From assembly GCF_022965805.1 (NCBI RefSeq), contig NC_133104.1, positions 28,082,069 to 28,146,068 on the forward strand: 64,000 bases of DNA. Direction: 5' to 3'. The notes beneath the pieces are model-generated. The model did not search any database. It worked only from the letters and a program-made list of their open reading frames with translations, and was not told the origin of the DNA. Positions 11,457 through 21,704 of the stretch are shown here, piece after piece. The DNA comes from Primulina eburnea (Eukaryota; Streptophyta; Magnoliopsida; Lamiales; Gesneriaceae). Both the position numbers and the translations under genes were made by a program. How positions within the stretch are numbered: position 1 is the first letter of the stretch; every line of letters starts with the position of its first letter.

Positions 11457-13730
11457 TCAAGTTAAATCTATTAAACCAAGAGAATTACGAAAGTAAGAAA
11501 ACTTATTTTCTGGTAAGGGTTTCGTGAAGATATCTGCTGTTTGTTGATCAGTAGAAACATATTCCAGACGAATGTTCTTCTTCTGCACATGATCTCTAAT
11601 AAAGTGATGTCTGATGTCTATGTGCTTCGTTCTGGAATGGAGTACTGGATTTTGTGTGATTGCAATTGCACTGGTATTGTCACAGAATATAGGTGATTCG
11701 GAGGCTTGAATCCCATAGTCTCTTAACTGTTGTTGAATCCACAGTATTTGAGAGCAGCAGCTTCCAGCAGCCAGATATTCTGCTTCTGCAGTAGATGTGG
11801 CTATGGAAGTCTGTTTCTTGCTAAACCAGGATATCAGCCTATCACCAAGAAATTGACAAAAACCACTTGTGCTTTTTCGGTCTAGTTTGCAACCTGCATA
11901 ATCAGCATCTGAATATCCAATAAGATTTAACGATGAATCATTGGGATACCATAAGCCGACGTTTTGAGTTCCTTTCAAGTACTTCAAAATACGCTTAGCA
12001 GCAATATAATGAGATTGTTTGGGGTTAGATTGAAATCGAGCACAAATGCAAACAACAAACATGATATCTGGTCTACTGGCAGTTAAATATAATAAAGAAC
12101 CAATAAGACCTCGATACTGAGTTACCTCTACTGAAATACCACTTTCATCTTTATCAAGCTTAATAGATGAGCTCATTGGAGTAGAAGCAGCAGAGCATGC
12201 TTCCATTCCAAACTTTTTCAGAAGCTCCTTGGTGTACTTGGCTTGATTTATAAAGATTCCAGTCTCTGATTGCTTAATCTGTAATCCTAGGAAGAATGTT
12301 AATTCTCCCATCATACTCATTTCAAATTTATCCTGCATCAATTTTCCAAACTTTGCACATAATTTGGGGTTAGTTGACCCAAAAATAATATCATCAACAT
12401 AGATCTGTACTAAAAGAATGTGCTTATTCTTGACTAAAGTAAATAAAGTTTTATCTACTGCTCCGATGGTGAAATCATGATCAATAAGAAATTGTGATAA
12501 AGTGTCATACCAAGCTCTAGGTGCCTGTTTTAGACCATATAATGCTTTGTGTAATTTAAATACATGATGCGGAGAGAAATGATCGATAAAACCTGGAGGT
12601 TGTTCGACGTATACTTCTTCTTGTAAAAGACCATTTAGAAAAGCACTTTTCACATCCATTTGATATACTTTGAAATTCTTGAAAGCAGCAAAGGCTAAGA
12701 ATATTCTGATTGCTTCGAGCCTTGCTACTGGTGCATAAGTCTCATCAATGTCTATGCCTTCTTCTTGTCTGAAGCCTTGAGCTACCAATCTAGCTTTATT
12801 TCTCACCACTGTGCCTTCTTTATTGAGTTTGTTTCTGAATACCCACCGAGTTCCAATGACAGCTTGATGAGATGGTCTAGGTACTAGAAACCACACTTCA
12901 TTACGTTTGAATTGATTCAGCTCCTCTTGCATGGCTTCAATCCAACTAGGATCCAGAAGAGCTTCTTCAATCTTCTTTGGTTCATCCTGAGCTATAAAAG
13001 CAGCATGCATGTATTCATTAAGCATTTGCCTTCTGGTTCTCAACGGCGCTGCTGGATTACCAATAACCAATGATGGAGGATGAGATTTTCTCCAGATAAA
13101 CGGATTTGAGTGGACATCTTCCTGATTTGATATGTTAAGATTGTCTTCTACAGAACCAGTAGTAGGCTCTTGAGCATCTTCTGCTGGTATTGGTAGATCC
13201 AGAGTCTGTGCTTCTGGTTCCACTATAGGAATGTCTGGTTCTGGATTTTGAAGATCCTTGGTATTTGCTTCTACATCATCTTCACTGTCGATTTCCAAGT
13301 GAATCATGTCTAACATGTTACTTAAATAAGATATGTTAGAAATTTCAGCACTGCTGTCTTCATCGAAGACAACATGAATTGATTCTTCAACATTAAGAGT
13401 TCTATTGTTGAAGATTCTAAAGGCTCTGCTTACAGCAGAGTAACCAAGAAATATTCCAGCATCTGATTTTGAGTCAAATGCCGTCAAATGATTTTTGCCA
13501 TTATTTAGTACAAAACATTTGCAACCAAACACATGAAAATAAGATACATTGGGCTTCTTCCCTTTCCATATTTCATACGGAGTCTGGTTGTGTCTTTTGT
13601 TGACCATAGATCTGTTTTGCGTGTAACAAGCAGTATTGATAGCTTCAGCCCAGAAGCGCTGAGAAATGTCTGCATCTGCTAGCATTGTTCTAGCTGCTTC
13701 TTTTAGAGTTTTATTTCTTCTCTCAGCCAC
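11457..13730 (-). CDS. Sirevirus Pol C-terminal part: integrase end, reverse transcriptase, RNase H
   Basis: A 757-codon open frame, intact to its natural end. Residues 1-90 finish the integrase core ([15 protein letters not shown], the catalytic Glu region) and are followed by the [14 protein letters not shown] segment. A low-complexity acidic linker precedes the reverse transcriptase, which starts near residue 265 and has the catalytic YVDD at about residue 444 ([10 protein letters not shown]). RNase H occupies roughly 600-740 with [10 protein letters not shown], a STAEAEY block and CDNTSAI. The frame is continuous with 13776-14042 apart from one TGA, so this is the downstream part of one Pol polyprotein and the 5' end given is not a real start. 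Its intactness argues for a recent insertion. Confidence 0.88.
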   Translation of the reverse strand: MAERRNKTLKEAARTMLADADISQRFWAEAINTACYTQNRSMVNKRHNQTPYEIWKGKKPNVSYFHVFGCKCFVLNNGKNHLTAFDSKSDAGIFLGYSAVSRAFRIFNNRTLNVEESIHVVFDEDSSAEISNISYLSNMLDMIHLEIDSEDDVEANTKDLQNPEPDIPIVEPEAQTLDLPIPAEDAQEPTTGSVEDNLNISNQEDVHSNPFIWRKSHPPSLVIGNPAAPLRTRRQMLNEYMHAAFIAQDEPKKIEEALLDPSWIEAMQEELNQFKRNEVWFLVPRPSHQAVIGTRWVFRNKLNKEGTVVRNKARLVAQGFRQEEGIDIDETYAPVARLEAIRIFLAFAAFKNFKVYQMDVKSAFLNGLLQEEVYVEQPPGFIDHFSPHHVFKLHKALYGLKQAPRAWYDTLSQFLIDHDFTIGAVDKTLFTLVKNKHILLVQIYVDDIIFGSTNPKLCAKFGKLMQDKFEMSMMGELTFFLGLQIKQSETGIFINQAKYTKELLKKFGMEACSAASTPMSSSIKLDKDESGISVEVTQYRGLIGSLLYLTASRPDIMFVVCICARFQSNPKQSHYIAAKRILKYLKGTQNVGLWYPNDSSLNLIGYSDADYAGCKLDRKSTSGFCQFLGDRLISWFSKKQTSIATSTAEAEYLAAGSCCSQILWIQQQLRDYGIQASESPIFCDNTSAIAITQNPVLHSRTKHIDIRHHFIRDHVQKKNIRLEYVSTDQQTADIFTKPLPENKFSYFRNSLGLIDLT

Positions 13731-13775
13731 TCCGTTTTGTTGAGGAGTTCTGGCAGCTGAATATTCATGATGAAT

Positions 13776-14656
13776 TCACTGCTTATTCAAATATAACTCA
13801 AGATACTTGTTAGTGAATTCAGTACCCCGATCACTTCTGATTTTAATGATGGTAGAAGATTTTTCATTTTGAATCCTTTTCAGAAGCTTGATCAAGAGAC
13901 TACTGGTTTGATCTTTTCCTGTGAGAAAGATTACCCACGTGAATCTAGAAAAATCATCAATAACAACAAGAGTATATTTCATTCCCCCTAAGCTCATGAT
14001 GGGATTGGACCAAATAGATCCATATGCAGTAGTTCCAGACATCTTGAAGTTGTTTTGCTATCTTTGGTCTTGAAGCTGGATCTTATCTGTTTCCCAAGCT
14101 GACAAGCAGAACAAACGTGATTTTTAACGAAATTAATGTCAGGTAATCCATCGACTATATTCTGCTTCTTGAGATAATTGATTGACTTGAAATTCAGATG
14201 ATTCAGTTTCTTGTGCCATAGCCAATGTTTATTGCTAAGAGAAGCAACTAAGCATGTAGGAGTATAAACATGATTTGAGTTCCAAGAGACTCTGTAAGTA
14301 TTGCCTTCTCTTTTTCCTGTTAACACAGTAGTTCCAGCAGAATCTCTAACTATACATGAATGCTTTTGAAAAGCCACAGAATACCCATTATCACATAGTT
14401 GGCTAATGCTGATAAGATTGTAACAAAGATTGTCAACTAATAACACATCACTAATAGTTATATTACCATGGATAATCTTACCCTTACCCATGGTTTTACC
14501 TTTTGAGTTGTCTCTAAAAGTTATCTTTGGTCCAGTACAGCTCACTATCTCGGAAAGTAGGTTTCTTTGTCCAGTCATGTGTCTGGAACAACCACTGTCC
14601 AGATACCATGTAGAGTTACTGATTTCTGCTTCCTTCTGTTGTTCCTGCAAACACAA
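13776..14656 (-). pseudogene. Sirevirus Pol N-terminal part: protease and integrase, broken
   Basis: The first frame (14656-13994) has the protease motif WYLDSGCSRHMTG, then the GAG-pre-integrase zinc finger (His-x4-His ... Cys-x2-Cys around WHKKLNHLN and CSACQLGKQ), and the start of the integrase core (LELLHMDLFGP). A small indel near 13996 shifts into the second frame (14042-13776), which carries the rest of the first catalytic part (VIDDFSRFTWV) and SDRGTEF with the second Asp. A TGA near 13773-13778 then interrupts an otherwise continuous frame into the 757-codon ORF downstream. Two lesions therefore separate protease from RT. Confidence 0.85.
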
Positions 14657-14679
14657 ATTTTACTAACTGGTACCCAAAT

Positions 14680-16731
14680 CTATTTGGGTCCAAGCCTTAT
14701 CAGTCCTTTGGGAACCCACATTTGTACAATTCTTGGTGACCTTGTACTTCGGGTATCCAAAGATGTGTGTGCAACAGAAGGTCTGTTATTTCTAACAGTA
14801 TGCATACCAAAATGTTGTTCTTCCCTTCTGTTTCTGTTTTCCAGTCTGTATCTCTTCTGAACAGGTTTAGAGTTGTAGTACTGGTAGTTTTTAACCTTCA
14901 TAGGATGTTGTCTTCCATAGTTGAATTCTTTTCTGAATCTAGAACTCTGGTCAACTTTTTCCTTAGGTTTAACGTAACCCAGACCATAGTGCATTCTTCT
15001 GTTCGTCAGATTTACATTCCTTTCAACTGAAGCAGTAGGTACTTCTGGTTCCTGTACCACACTGGATTTCACAAAGTGAATGTATTTCCCTTTGCACATA
15101 TTCAGTGTTGGCTTAGTATATGTTTCAGAAGTGCCTTCATTATTACAAAAACCGAGACCACTCCTATCTCCTGACTGTTTTTGTAATTCTTGCATCTTTT
15201 CCAATGAAACAGAAGACTTGTTCCAAGCATTTACGAGTAGCGACAACTTCTGGTTTTCAGAAAGCACTTTCTGGTAATCTGCTTTGGCTCTTTCATTCTC
15301 AGTTATTAATTTACTCATCTTAACTTGTAAATCATTGCAGCTGTCTACTTGCAAGCAAGTTAACTTACTGTTCTGATTTTTTAAGTTCTGATTTTCAATC
15401 TTAACTTCTTCAAATGATTGAGAAAGTCTGGAATACTCTTTTACCATTTCATGCAGTGCATCAATCAAGTCATTTCGTGTAAATTCACTAGAGTCAAAAT
15501 CAAATACCTCTCCAGATGTCGAGGTTGAGTCATTGTCTGCCATTAGACATTTGACTTCTTCTGCATCACTGTCACTGGAATGACTTTCTGAGTCAGATGA
15601 CTCAGAACTAGAGTCCGCCCACTTAGATTTGCTTTCTTCGGCAATCATCGCTTTTCGATCTCTTCTGGATTTTTTGTCATTCCTCTTGTAATCATTTCTC
15701 TTTTGATCATCCTTCTTTGGTTTAGGACAATCAGCAATGTAGTGACATATCTTTCCACAGTTGAAGCATCCCATATCACCAGATGGTGAATCTTTCTTGA
15801 AGTTGCGATTGGGACCTTGATAGGTTCGATGGTTTTTCTTTATAAACCTGGAGAATTTCTTTACAAATAAGGACATAGCATCACTACTGATTTGTTCAGC
15901 AGTCTTCTCCATTGTATTGTCAATGATCACGGCAGGTGATGCCTGAGGTACAACTGCAGCAACAGTAGAGGAGGTCGAGGCAGTAGCAGTAGCAGCAAGA
16001 GCCTTGGTGGGTAAGCTTGAAGGCTCTTCTCCACTTCTCACTTCCAATTCGAACTCGTAGGCCTTTAGATCTGCAAATAAGTCGTGCAGTTCCAATTTGT
16101 TCAAATCTTTGGATACTCTCATAGCCATTGTTTTAACATCACATTCTCTGGGTAAGGCTCTCATCACCTTGAGGGCTATTTCTCTGTTGCTATGCTCTTT
16201 ACCCAGAGCAGCTAGCTCATTGACCAAGCTACTGAATCTTTCATCAAACTCATTTAGAGTTTCACCAGCTCTCATTTTCAGATTTTCAAACTTCTGCATT
16301 GCTACAGACAGTTTATTTTCTTTTGTTTGCTCATTTCCTTCACATATCTGGATGAGCTTTTCCCAAATATCTTTTGCAGTAGAGCACATTTTTATCTTGC
16401 TGAAAGTGTTCTTGTCAAGAGTTTTATACAGTATATCCTTCGCCACATTATCAAGATTGGCCTTCTTCTTATCTTCACTGGTCCATTCACTTCTTGCCTT
16501 TTCGACCATCTGTGGTGCACCGTCAGTAACAGCAACAGCTGTGTTAGGCTTTAAGATTTTCAGTGGACCATCTGTGATGACATACCACATGTCATCATCT
16601 TGTGCTGCAAGATGAGCTTGCATTCTTATCTTCCAGTCGTCAAAATATTCCTTAGAGAACATAGGGATCTTGCTGAAGTGTGCCATTTGTTGTAGTTTTT
16701 CACAAACAAGAATAACCTGCTCTGATACCAA
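14680..16731 (-). CDS. gag: Sirevirus Gag
   Basis: 683 codons. The first ATG overlaps the primer-binding site; the likelier start is the Met about 15 codons in, at MAHFSKIPMF. The N-terminal half is the copia Gag capsid-type domain (DUF4219/UBN2-like, with WKIRMQAHL near residue 35). A zinc knuckle C-x2-C-x4-H-x4-C (CFNCGKICHYIADC) lies at about 321-334, after basic residues. An acidic Ser-rich stretch (about 360-400) and a long coiled coil (about 420-510) follow, an extended C-terminus typical of Sirevirus. It ends at a TAG just after Gly-Pro-Lys, where relatives continue with IWVP-like sequence toward the protease. No internal stop is visible. Confidence 0.88.
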   Translation of the reverse strand: MVSEQVILVCEKLQQMAHFSKIPMFSKEYFDDWKIRMQAHLAAQDDDMWYVITDGPLKILKPNTAVAVTDGAPQMVEKARSEWTSEDKKKANLDNVAKDILYKTLDKNTFSKIKMCSTAKDIWEKLIQICEGNEQTKENKLSVAMQKFENLKMRAGETLNEFDERFSSLVNELAALGKEHSNREIALKVMRALPRECDVKTMAMRVSKDLNKLELHDLFADLKAYEFELEVRSGEEPSSLPTKALAATATASTSSTVAAVVPQASPAVIIDNTMEKTAEQISSDAMSLFVKKFSRFIKKNHRTYQGPNRNFKKDSPSGDMGCFNCGKICHYIADCPKPKKDDQKRNDYKRNDKKSRRDRKAMIAEESKSKWADSSSESSDSESHSSDSDAEEVKCLMADNDSTSTSGEVFDFDSSEFTRNDLIDALHEMVKEYSRLSQSFEEVKIENQNLKNQNSKLTCLQVDSCNDLQVKMSKLITENERAKADYQKVLSENQKLSLLVNAWNKSSVSLEKMQELQKQSGDRSGLGFCNNEGTSETYTKPTLNMCKGKYIHFVKSSVVQEPEVPTASVERNVNLTNRRMHYGLGYVKPKEKVDQSSRFRKEFNYGRQHPMKVKNYQYYNSKPVQKRYRLENRNRREEQHFGMHTVRNNRPSVAHTSLDTRSTRSPRIVQMWVPKGLIRLGPK
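16719..16730 (-). promoter_or_regulatory. Sirevirus primer-binding site (initiator Met tRNA)
   Basis: On the minus strand TGGTATCAGAGC, complementary to the 3' end of initiator tRNA-Met, two bases inside the LTR end. It overlaps the first ATG of the gag frame. Confidence 0.9.
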
Positions 16732-16732
16732 T

Positions 16733-17486
16733 TGTTGAGGATCGAACTTGAGTTTAGAGGGGGGGGGGGTGAATAAACTCTACTCGTTTTTCGTTCTGAT
16801 GAGGTACTAAAATCCTGTTAAGGATAGTAGTTGATCTTGTGCGAATACTTTCACCTGATTACAGTAGAACGTGCGGAAACAATCTGATGAAGTAGTTGAA
16901 ACAACAATAAAGCAGTAGACAGCAGTTGTTTATGGAAGTTCGAAGATAAACTCTTCTACGTCTCCCCTTCTTTTGTTTCCAGAAGGTATAACTAAAAGAC
17001 TTTGGATATTACAGTACAACACTTGTACACACCCACTTCAGAAGGACTTACACCTCAGCCTACTGAAACTCTTAGTTTCTCAACTCACAAATATGCGAAA
17101 CACAAAGTTCTGAAAAGACTCTTTTCAGATTACAGACTCTTCTGATAAAATATTAGTGCAGTAAAGATCGTGAAGAGTGTAAGAATTAGTAGCACAAGAT
17201 GATCTACAAAATATCAGATATAAGCTATGAAGCGTGTGCTACTTTTCTTTGTGTTGAACTTTTAAAATGCTCAAGGAAAACTGATATTCGTTTGATAAGA
17301 GAGTAGCTTTGTTCCTTGAAAATGATATTATGCGAAGTGTCACTTTAACAAGGATTTGATCCAAGTATATATAATCGACTGAGTTCAACGTTCACAATCA
17401 GAGAAGTCTTCAGATAACTGATAGAATCAGCTTTATTACCGAAATGGGTTCCTGCAGAAAAGCTATAAAACAATCAGTCTTGTTTT
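16733..17486 (-). repeat. Sirevirus 5' LTR, lacking its U3 end
   Basis: It matches 6301-7073 closely (a handful of substitutions). It then breaks: the last 245 bases of the LTR, the polypurine tract and about 80 bases of adjoining sequence are missing, and the match resumes at the equivalent of 7401. The missing part is the LTR start on the transcribed strand, so the U3 promoter is probably gone. Confidence 0.85.
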
Positions 17487-18026
17487 ATACTTAATTGTTA
17501 ATAACGCATTAAAGTAAACAAATCAATCGGTTCCAATGTCCCTGTAAAAGATTTCTTCATTTTGAGGTTCTTGATCTCTTCTGTTAGAAGGTTCAGCCTC
17601 ATCTTTTGTTTGCCTAACTCCCGCTTGATCTCCTCTATCTCCTCTATCTTCCCCCTTTTTGGCATCAGCGGCCACTACATGAGTAAAGAGATCATTCAGT
17701 CTGCCGGAAATATTTTGAATGCCATCGGTTAGCATCTCCAGATACGGGGTCTGAGAAGAGATGCGATTATCTAAGGCATTGATAGATTGATTTTGAGAGT
17801 CAATCTTGGAATCCAAAAGTTCCACAGAAGTAGACAGGGATCGAAAGATATCATCATGCTCAGTAACGAGTGAGTATATCATTTTGAGCAAGCATGATGG
17901 CGTTGTGAGTTCTTGAGTTAGCTGTTCTGAAAACAGAGGCTTCAGCATACATCTTGTTCGAGGTCTCCTTAGTGAGATAGATGTATTTCCCCATTCGCTC
18001 TCGGAAAGATTGAGCACCACTGAATT
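17487..18026 (-). pseudogene. Second copy of the Sirevirus third-ORF C-terminus
   Basis: Nearly identical to 7401-7937 and in the same orientation. It carries one longer frame where the left copy has an extra base near 7681. As in the left copy, the helical segment upstream ends in one frame (17860-18066 frame) and continues in another (the 17523 frame), so both copies share that older break. Its left limit is the LTR deletion point and its right limit the Athila LTR junction near 18026. It can only come from a second Sirevirus copy joined head to tail through the LTR. Confidence 0.8.
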
Positions 18027-19607
18027 GCGACTTTGATTGTTGCACTCCCAAGAGCAGGTTGTCCACAAGTAATATAATTCGGTGAGTCCGAATATCGTAT
18101 CCACAGGGAATCTAAGGTAATTACAAGTCCACTACAATGTCTTTTTGTTTTGTTTTTGTTTTTGTTTCTTTTTAATTTTAATTGTTTGAATATTTAATGG
18201 GTAAATTTTAATTGTTCAAATTTTAATTTAAGTAGTTGAGATTAAAGGATCCACTCTTGGTATTTTAATAAAGTTAACATTAACGAACAATATTGAAATC
18301 CACTTAATAAAATGGTTCCAATATATTAAATAATCATATTTATATTATGTTATAAATTATTATCTCATAAATATATAATATATACCAAAACTTATAAATA
18401 TGGTCAAGTATTTATTGTGCTATATATATATATATTTGTAAACACTAAATCAAGGTTCCCACTTTAAATGGTTGGTAAAACCAAACTAACATTTAAATGG
18501 TACCAAGAAAATATAATTATGATATATTTATATATAGTAAATCAAGGAATCCAAGTTAAATGGTTGGTAAAACCAAACTAACATTTAAATGGTTCCAAGA
18601 ATTTAATATTATATTATATTTATATATAATAAATCAAGGCATCCACTTTAAATGGTTGGTAATACCAAACTAACATTTAAATGGTTCCAAGAATTTAGTG
18701 TAACATATAGCAACAATAAATCAAAACTCCCACTTATAAGTAGGGTATAAAAATACTTAAAGAAATAAATATAACATAAACAATAAATAATGATTAAATA
18801 ATATAAAACATAGATTCTTACTTTTTAATAACCTTATTATCATGCCAAGAGTTTCACCTTATCATCTCAACTTTAGGAAGTTAGCTATTCATTATTCAAA
18901 GTGTAAAACTTTGAATATGAAATTAACATGCTAATTATATTTAAATGAAGAAATAAAGGAAAAATATAGAGAGAAATATTATGAACTCAAAGGTTTGTTC
19001 ATAGAATGAGGGATATCTCAATACATTACAATGCACCCCTATTTATAGCCAAATTTGGGGAGACAACCACAAATAAAATATTATTTTTTACACATAAGTC
19101 TTCATTGGTGTTCCAAGAAATTAATATTATATTACACATCACTTTTGAAAATCTTCTTCTCCGAATTTGCTTCTTCACATAAAAAGAAACATGTAGATAA
19201 TTGAGTTTCTAGTTGTGATATTTTTTTCAGAATATTTGACCAAGTAATTTGAGAGATATGGTCAAAATACTAGAGCATGGTAAAACTGCCACTCTTTTGG
19301 TAACTTTCTTTGTTGCTTAATTTGATCCCAATTGTGAGAGGATTTTTATCTCATGCTTGTCAACAATATTGTAGATATTATAATCGACTTTTTACAGGTC
19401 CAAGAATCATCTTAATCCCATTTGCAACGCCAAGGTTATTCTTGTTTTATCGAACCTGTAAAAAATAGTAAAAACTTATAATTACACACAACTTATATTT
19501 TATACAATTTATTATAAAACATGTAATATTTAAACATTTAATAAAACAAAAACTATATATTTATATTATAAAACATTTAATTAATGTACAATTTTTTATC
19601 TTTATCA
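18027..19607 (-). repeat. Athila 3' LTR, missing its outermost bases
   Basis: On the minus strand it opens TGATAAAG at 19607. The far end should read GTCGCCACA, as in the other LTR, but the final four bases are absent and the sequence runs straight into the Sirevirus fragment. It contains about three diverged tandem copies (18447-18720) of a 90- to 120-bp unit with TTTAAATGGTTGGTAA. Confidence 0.85.
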
Positions 19608-20855
19608 CACTCCCTAACCAGCTTATTGCTAGTCCCTAGCAATTTAAGCGTTAATAGCAACACAAAACATATTGATTAATTTAAATACAAATATAATCAA
19701 AACTATCCAAGTGTTTAAATTAAATTTGAAAACTGTCAAAGTTATATCAAGATCATTCTAATTATAATTGATGAAACAATCTGAACTGATCAATTCAAAG
19801 CTTGTTTCAGGTAGTTAAATGTACACGGCCTTCAGAAATTCTTAGTAAGAGTCTCAACTCCATATCCTCACAGGTTAATAAATGTTTCAATTTATGGCAA
19901 AGATTTCTCTCATGGAGTTGGAATACAGATAAATGCTCAGAAAAATGGTTTACAAAATGCAGACATACAGACGAGCCAAACTAATCAAAAGATAGAAAAT
20001 CCATTGATTCAAAATCTAGTCGTTCTTATTATATATTTTTTTCCTGATATATATATATTTTTTTTTTCATAACATCATGGAATCAGATTAAGTTTATGCT
20101 TCTTGACCACATATTTATTTAATTTGTACAATAAATTTCTCTCTTTTTTTTATTATTTTTTTTTATGAGAGATATATAGGTCGTAGCATATAACTTAAAA
20201 ATTACATAGATCTTCAATATCTTTCTTTTTGTATTTTTCTCCTCTTTTTTTTTCAGGAAATATCATTTTTTTTTCAAAATAAGAACTCAAGATCTAAACA
20301 ATAAATAGTCTCTCTCATGATCAATAAAGGCTCGAAAGCTGTTTTCTCAGTCCTCTCCACTCACTCACAAAATATGTGTGAGTTTAAAATTTTAGGCACT
20401 CTTATAAGGTATATCTTGGGCCATATACTTTAATACCTGATTTTATCACAATGGTTAATCACTCAAAAAGATTTCATAAATCATATTTTTATATTGATCA
20501 GAATATTAAAATTGATTTTTTTTTTTCAAATAAAAATTAAACATCTTTAGATAGATTAATACATTTTCTAATTTAAACCTTTCAAATATGTAATGTATGA
20601 TATTTTTGCAAAAATTACAAAGATACAAGCAATAAACATGATTTTATTATAAAATAATATATATATTTTTATATTTTTTTAAAAAAATTTTTTTAATTTT
20701 TTTTATAAGTTTGTTCTCCCCCCAATCAGAATATGACATTGTCCCTAATGTCAAAATAACTATTAATAGAGAGTACACAATGAAAGAGATATCACCTGGA
20801 ATTTTATTGAAGATAACAAACTGAAACAAACGCAAACCAATCCACGACTTTTGAA
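19608..20855 (-). other. Athila 3' non-coding region
   Basis: Strongly AT-rich, with long T-runs on the plus strand (about 20040-20270, 20516-20525, 20670-20710). No credible frame. Next to the LTR the minus strand reads GGTTAGGGAGTG (19608-19619), a plausible polypurine tract. Confidence 0.6.
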
Positions 20856-21494
20856 TCAATGATCCAACTTTCTTTTCTTACTGCTTGATTGCGACCAATT
20901 GATCTTTGTTATCATCGGATCAGGCTTATGAACAAAATATTCCAAATCATTAATTAATTGAACGGCAGTCGAAGCACAGATGAGCATCCGTCGTTAATTT
21001 TCTGAAATGGAATTCTGTTCCACAGCTTTATCAAGAAATGTCAACAAACTGTCATAATAATTATTGATATTCAACAAGCCCACAGGTTTATTATGGATAT
21101 TAAGTTGTGCCCAAGAAACAGTGTGAAAAATTTCTTCTAATGTACTAAAACCACCTGGTAGTGCGATAAAAGCATCAGAATTTTCAATCATTTTGGTGAT
21201 TCTTTCATACATAGAAGAAACTTTTAATTCTTCCCCAATCGTAACACATGTAATATTTCCTTTAGCTAAAGCTGTAGGAATAATACCCAAAACCTGACTA
21301 CCTCCAAGATGAGCAGATGTTGAAACAGATCACATTAACCCAATATTACCTCCCCCATATACCAAGTGAATTTTTCTCTCAGCCAATGTCTTTCCAAGAT
21401 TATTCGCTGCTTCTACAAACACTTCATTTTTTCCAGGACTCGACCCACAAAAAACACAAATATTTTTCAATGTTTGGGCAGAGGATCCAACCAT
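20856..21494 (-). pseudogene. LOG-type cytokinin riboside 5'-monophosphate phosphoribohydrolase, retro-captured
   Basis: One continuous minus-strand frame of 213 codons from an ATG at 21494 (good context, AAACATGG) to a stop at 20856-20858. It is interrupted by a TGA at 21330-21332 and a TAA at 20994-20996. The domain runs the full length of the LOG family: N-terminal [31 protein letters not shown], and the signature PGGFSTLEE at residues 113-121, followed by WAQLNIHNKPVGLLN and a C-terminal helix. Plant LOG genes activate cytokinins by releasing the base from the nucleotide and normally have several introns. None is present here, so a spliced copy was captured. Apart from the two stops it is remarkably well kept. 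It lies between the Athila integrase and 3' LTR in the same orientation, so it would be carried on the element's RNA. Confidence 0.85.
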
Positions 21495-21704
21495 GTTTTT
21501 ACTTTCTTTTTTTTTTCTGCGAAAATAGAGAGAAAGATGAGAGATTTTATAGGGGTAATATGTTATCATGACAAAACTATGGGTCACAGCTATAAACAGA
21601 ATAAATAGTAAAAACAATAATGACACACATGCATATAAACAGTAGTGTGATTGTGGCTCACAATTTTCCTCTGGTTTTACGTCCAGAAACGGCTTCAACG
21701 CCTT

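Larger units (their letters stand above)
6301..18026 (-). mobile_element. Ty1/copia Sirevirus (SIRE-like) element with tandem partial copy
   Basis: Minus-strand element. From right to left it has a truncated 5' LTR (16733-17486), primer-binding site, gag, pol (protease, integrase, RT, RNase H), a 1.2-kb spacer, a large third ORF, a polypurine tract and a complete 3' LTR (6301-7318). Sirevirus assignment rests on the long Gag with coiled coil and zinc knuckle, the methionine-tRNA primer site, the AAAGGGGGAAAT tract and the extra ORF after pol. Upstream of the 5' LTR remnant lies a second copy of the third-ORF end, so this is a head-to-tail partial tandem. LTR copies differ at only about one base in a hundred by eye. 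Inactive: pol and ORF3 are broken. Confidence 0.85.

Noticed and set aside
13993..14042. Programmed frameshift in Sirevirus pol
   Set aside because: It falls in the middle of the integrase core, where no frameshift is expected; a plain indel explains it.
16097..16615. 172-codon plus-strand frame
   Set aside because: Antisense shadow of the intact Sirevirus Gag.
20856..21494. Functional host LOG gene
   Set aside because: It has two in-frame stops, no introns and lies inside Athila between integrase and LTR.
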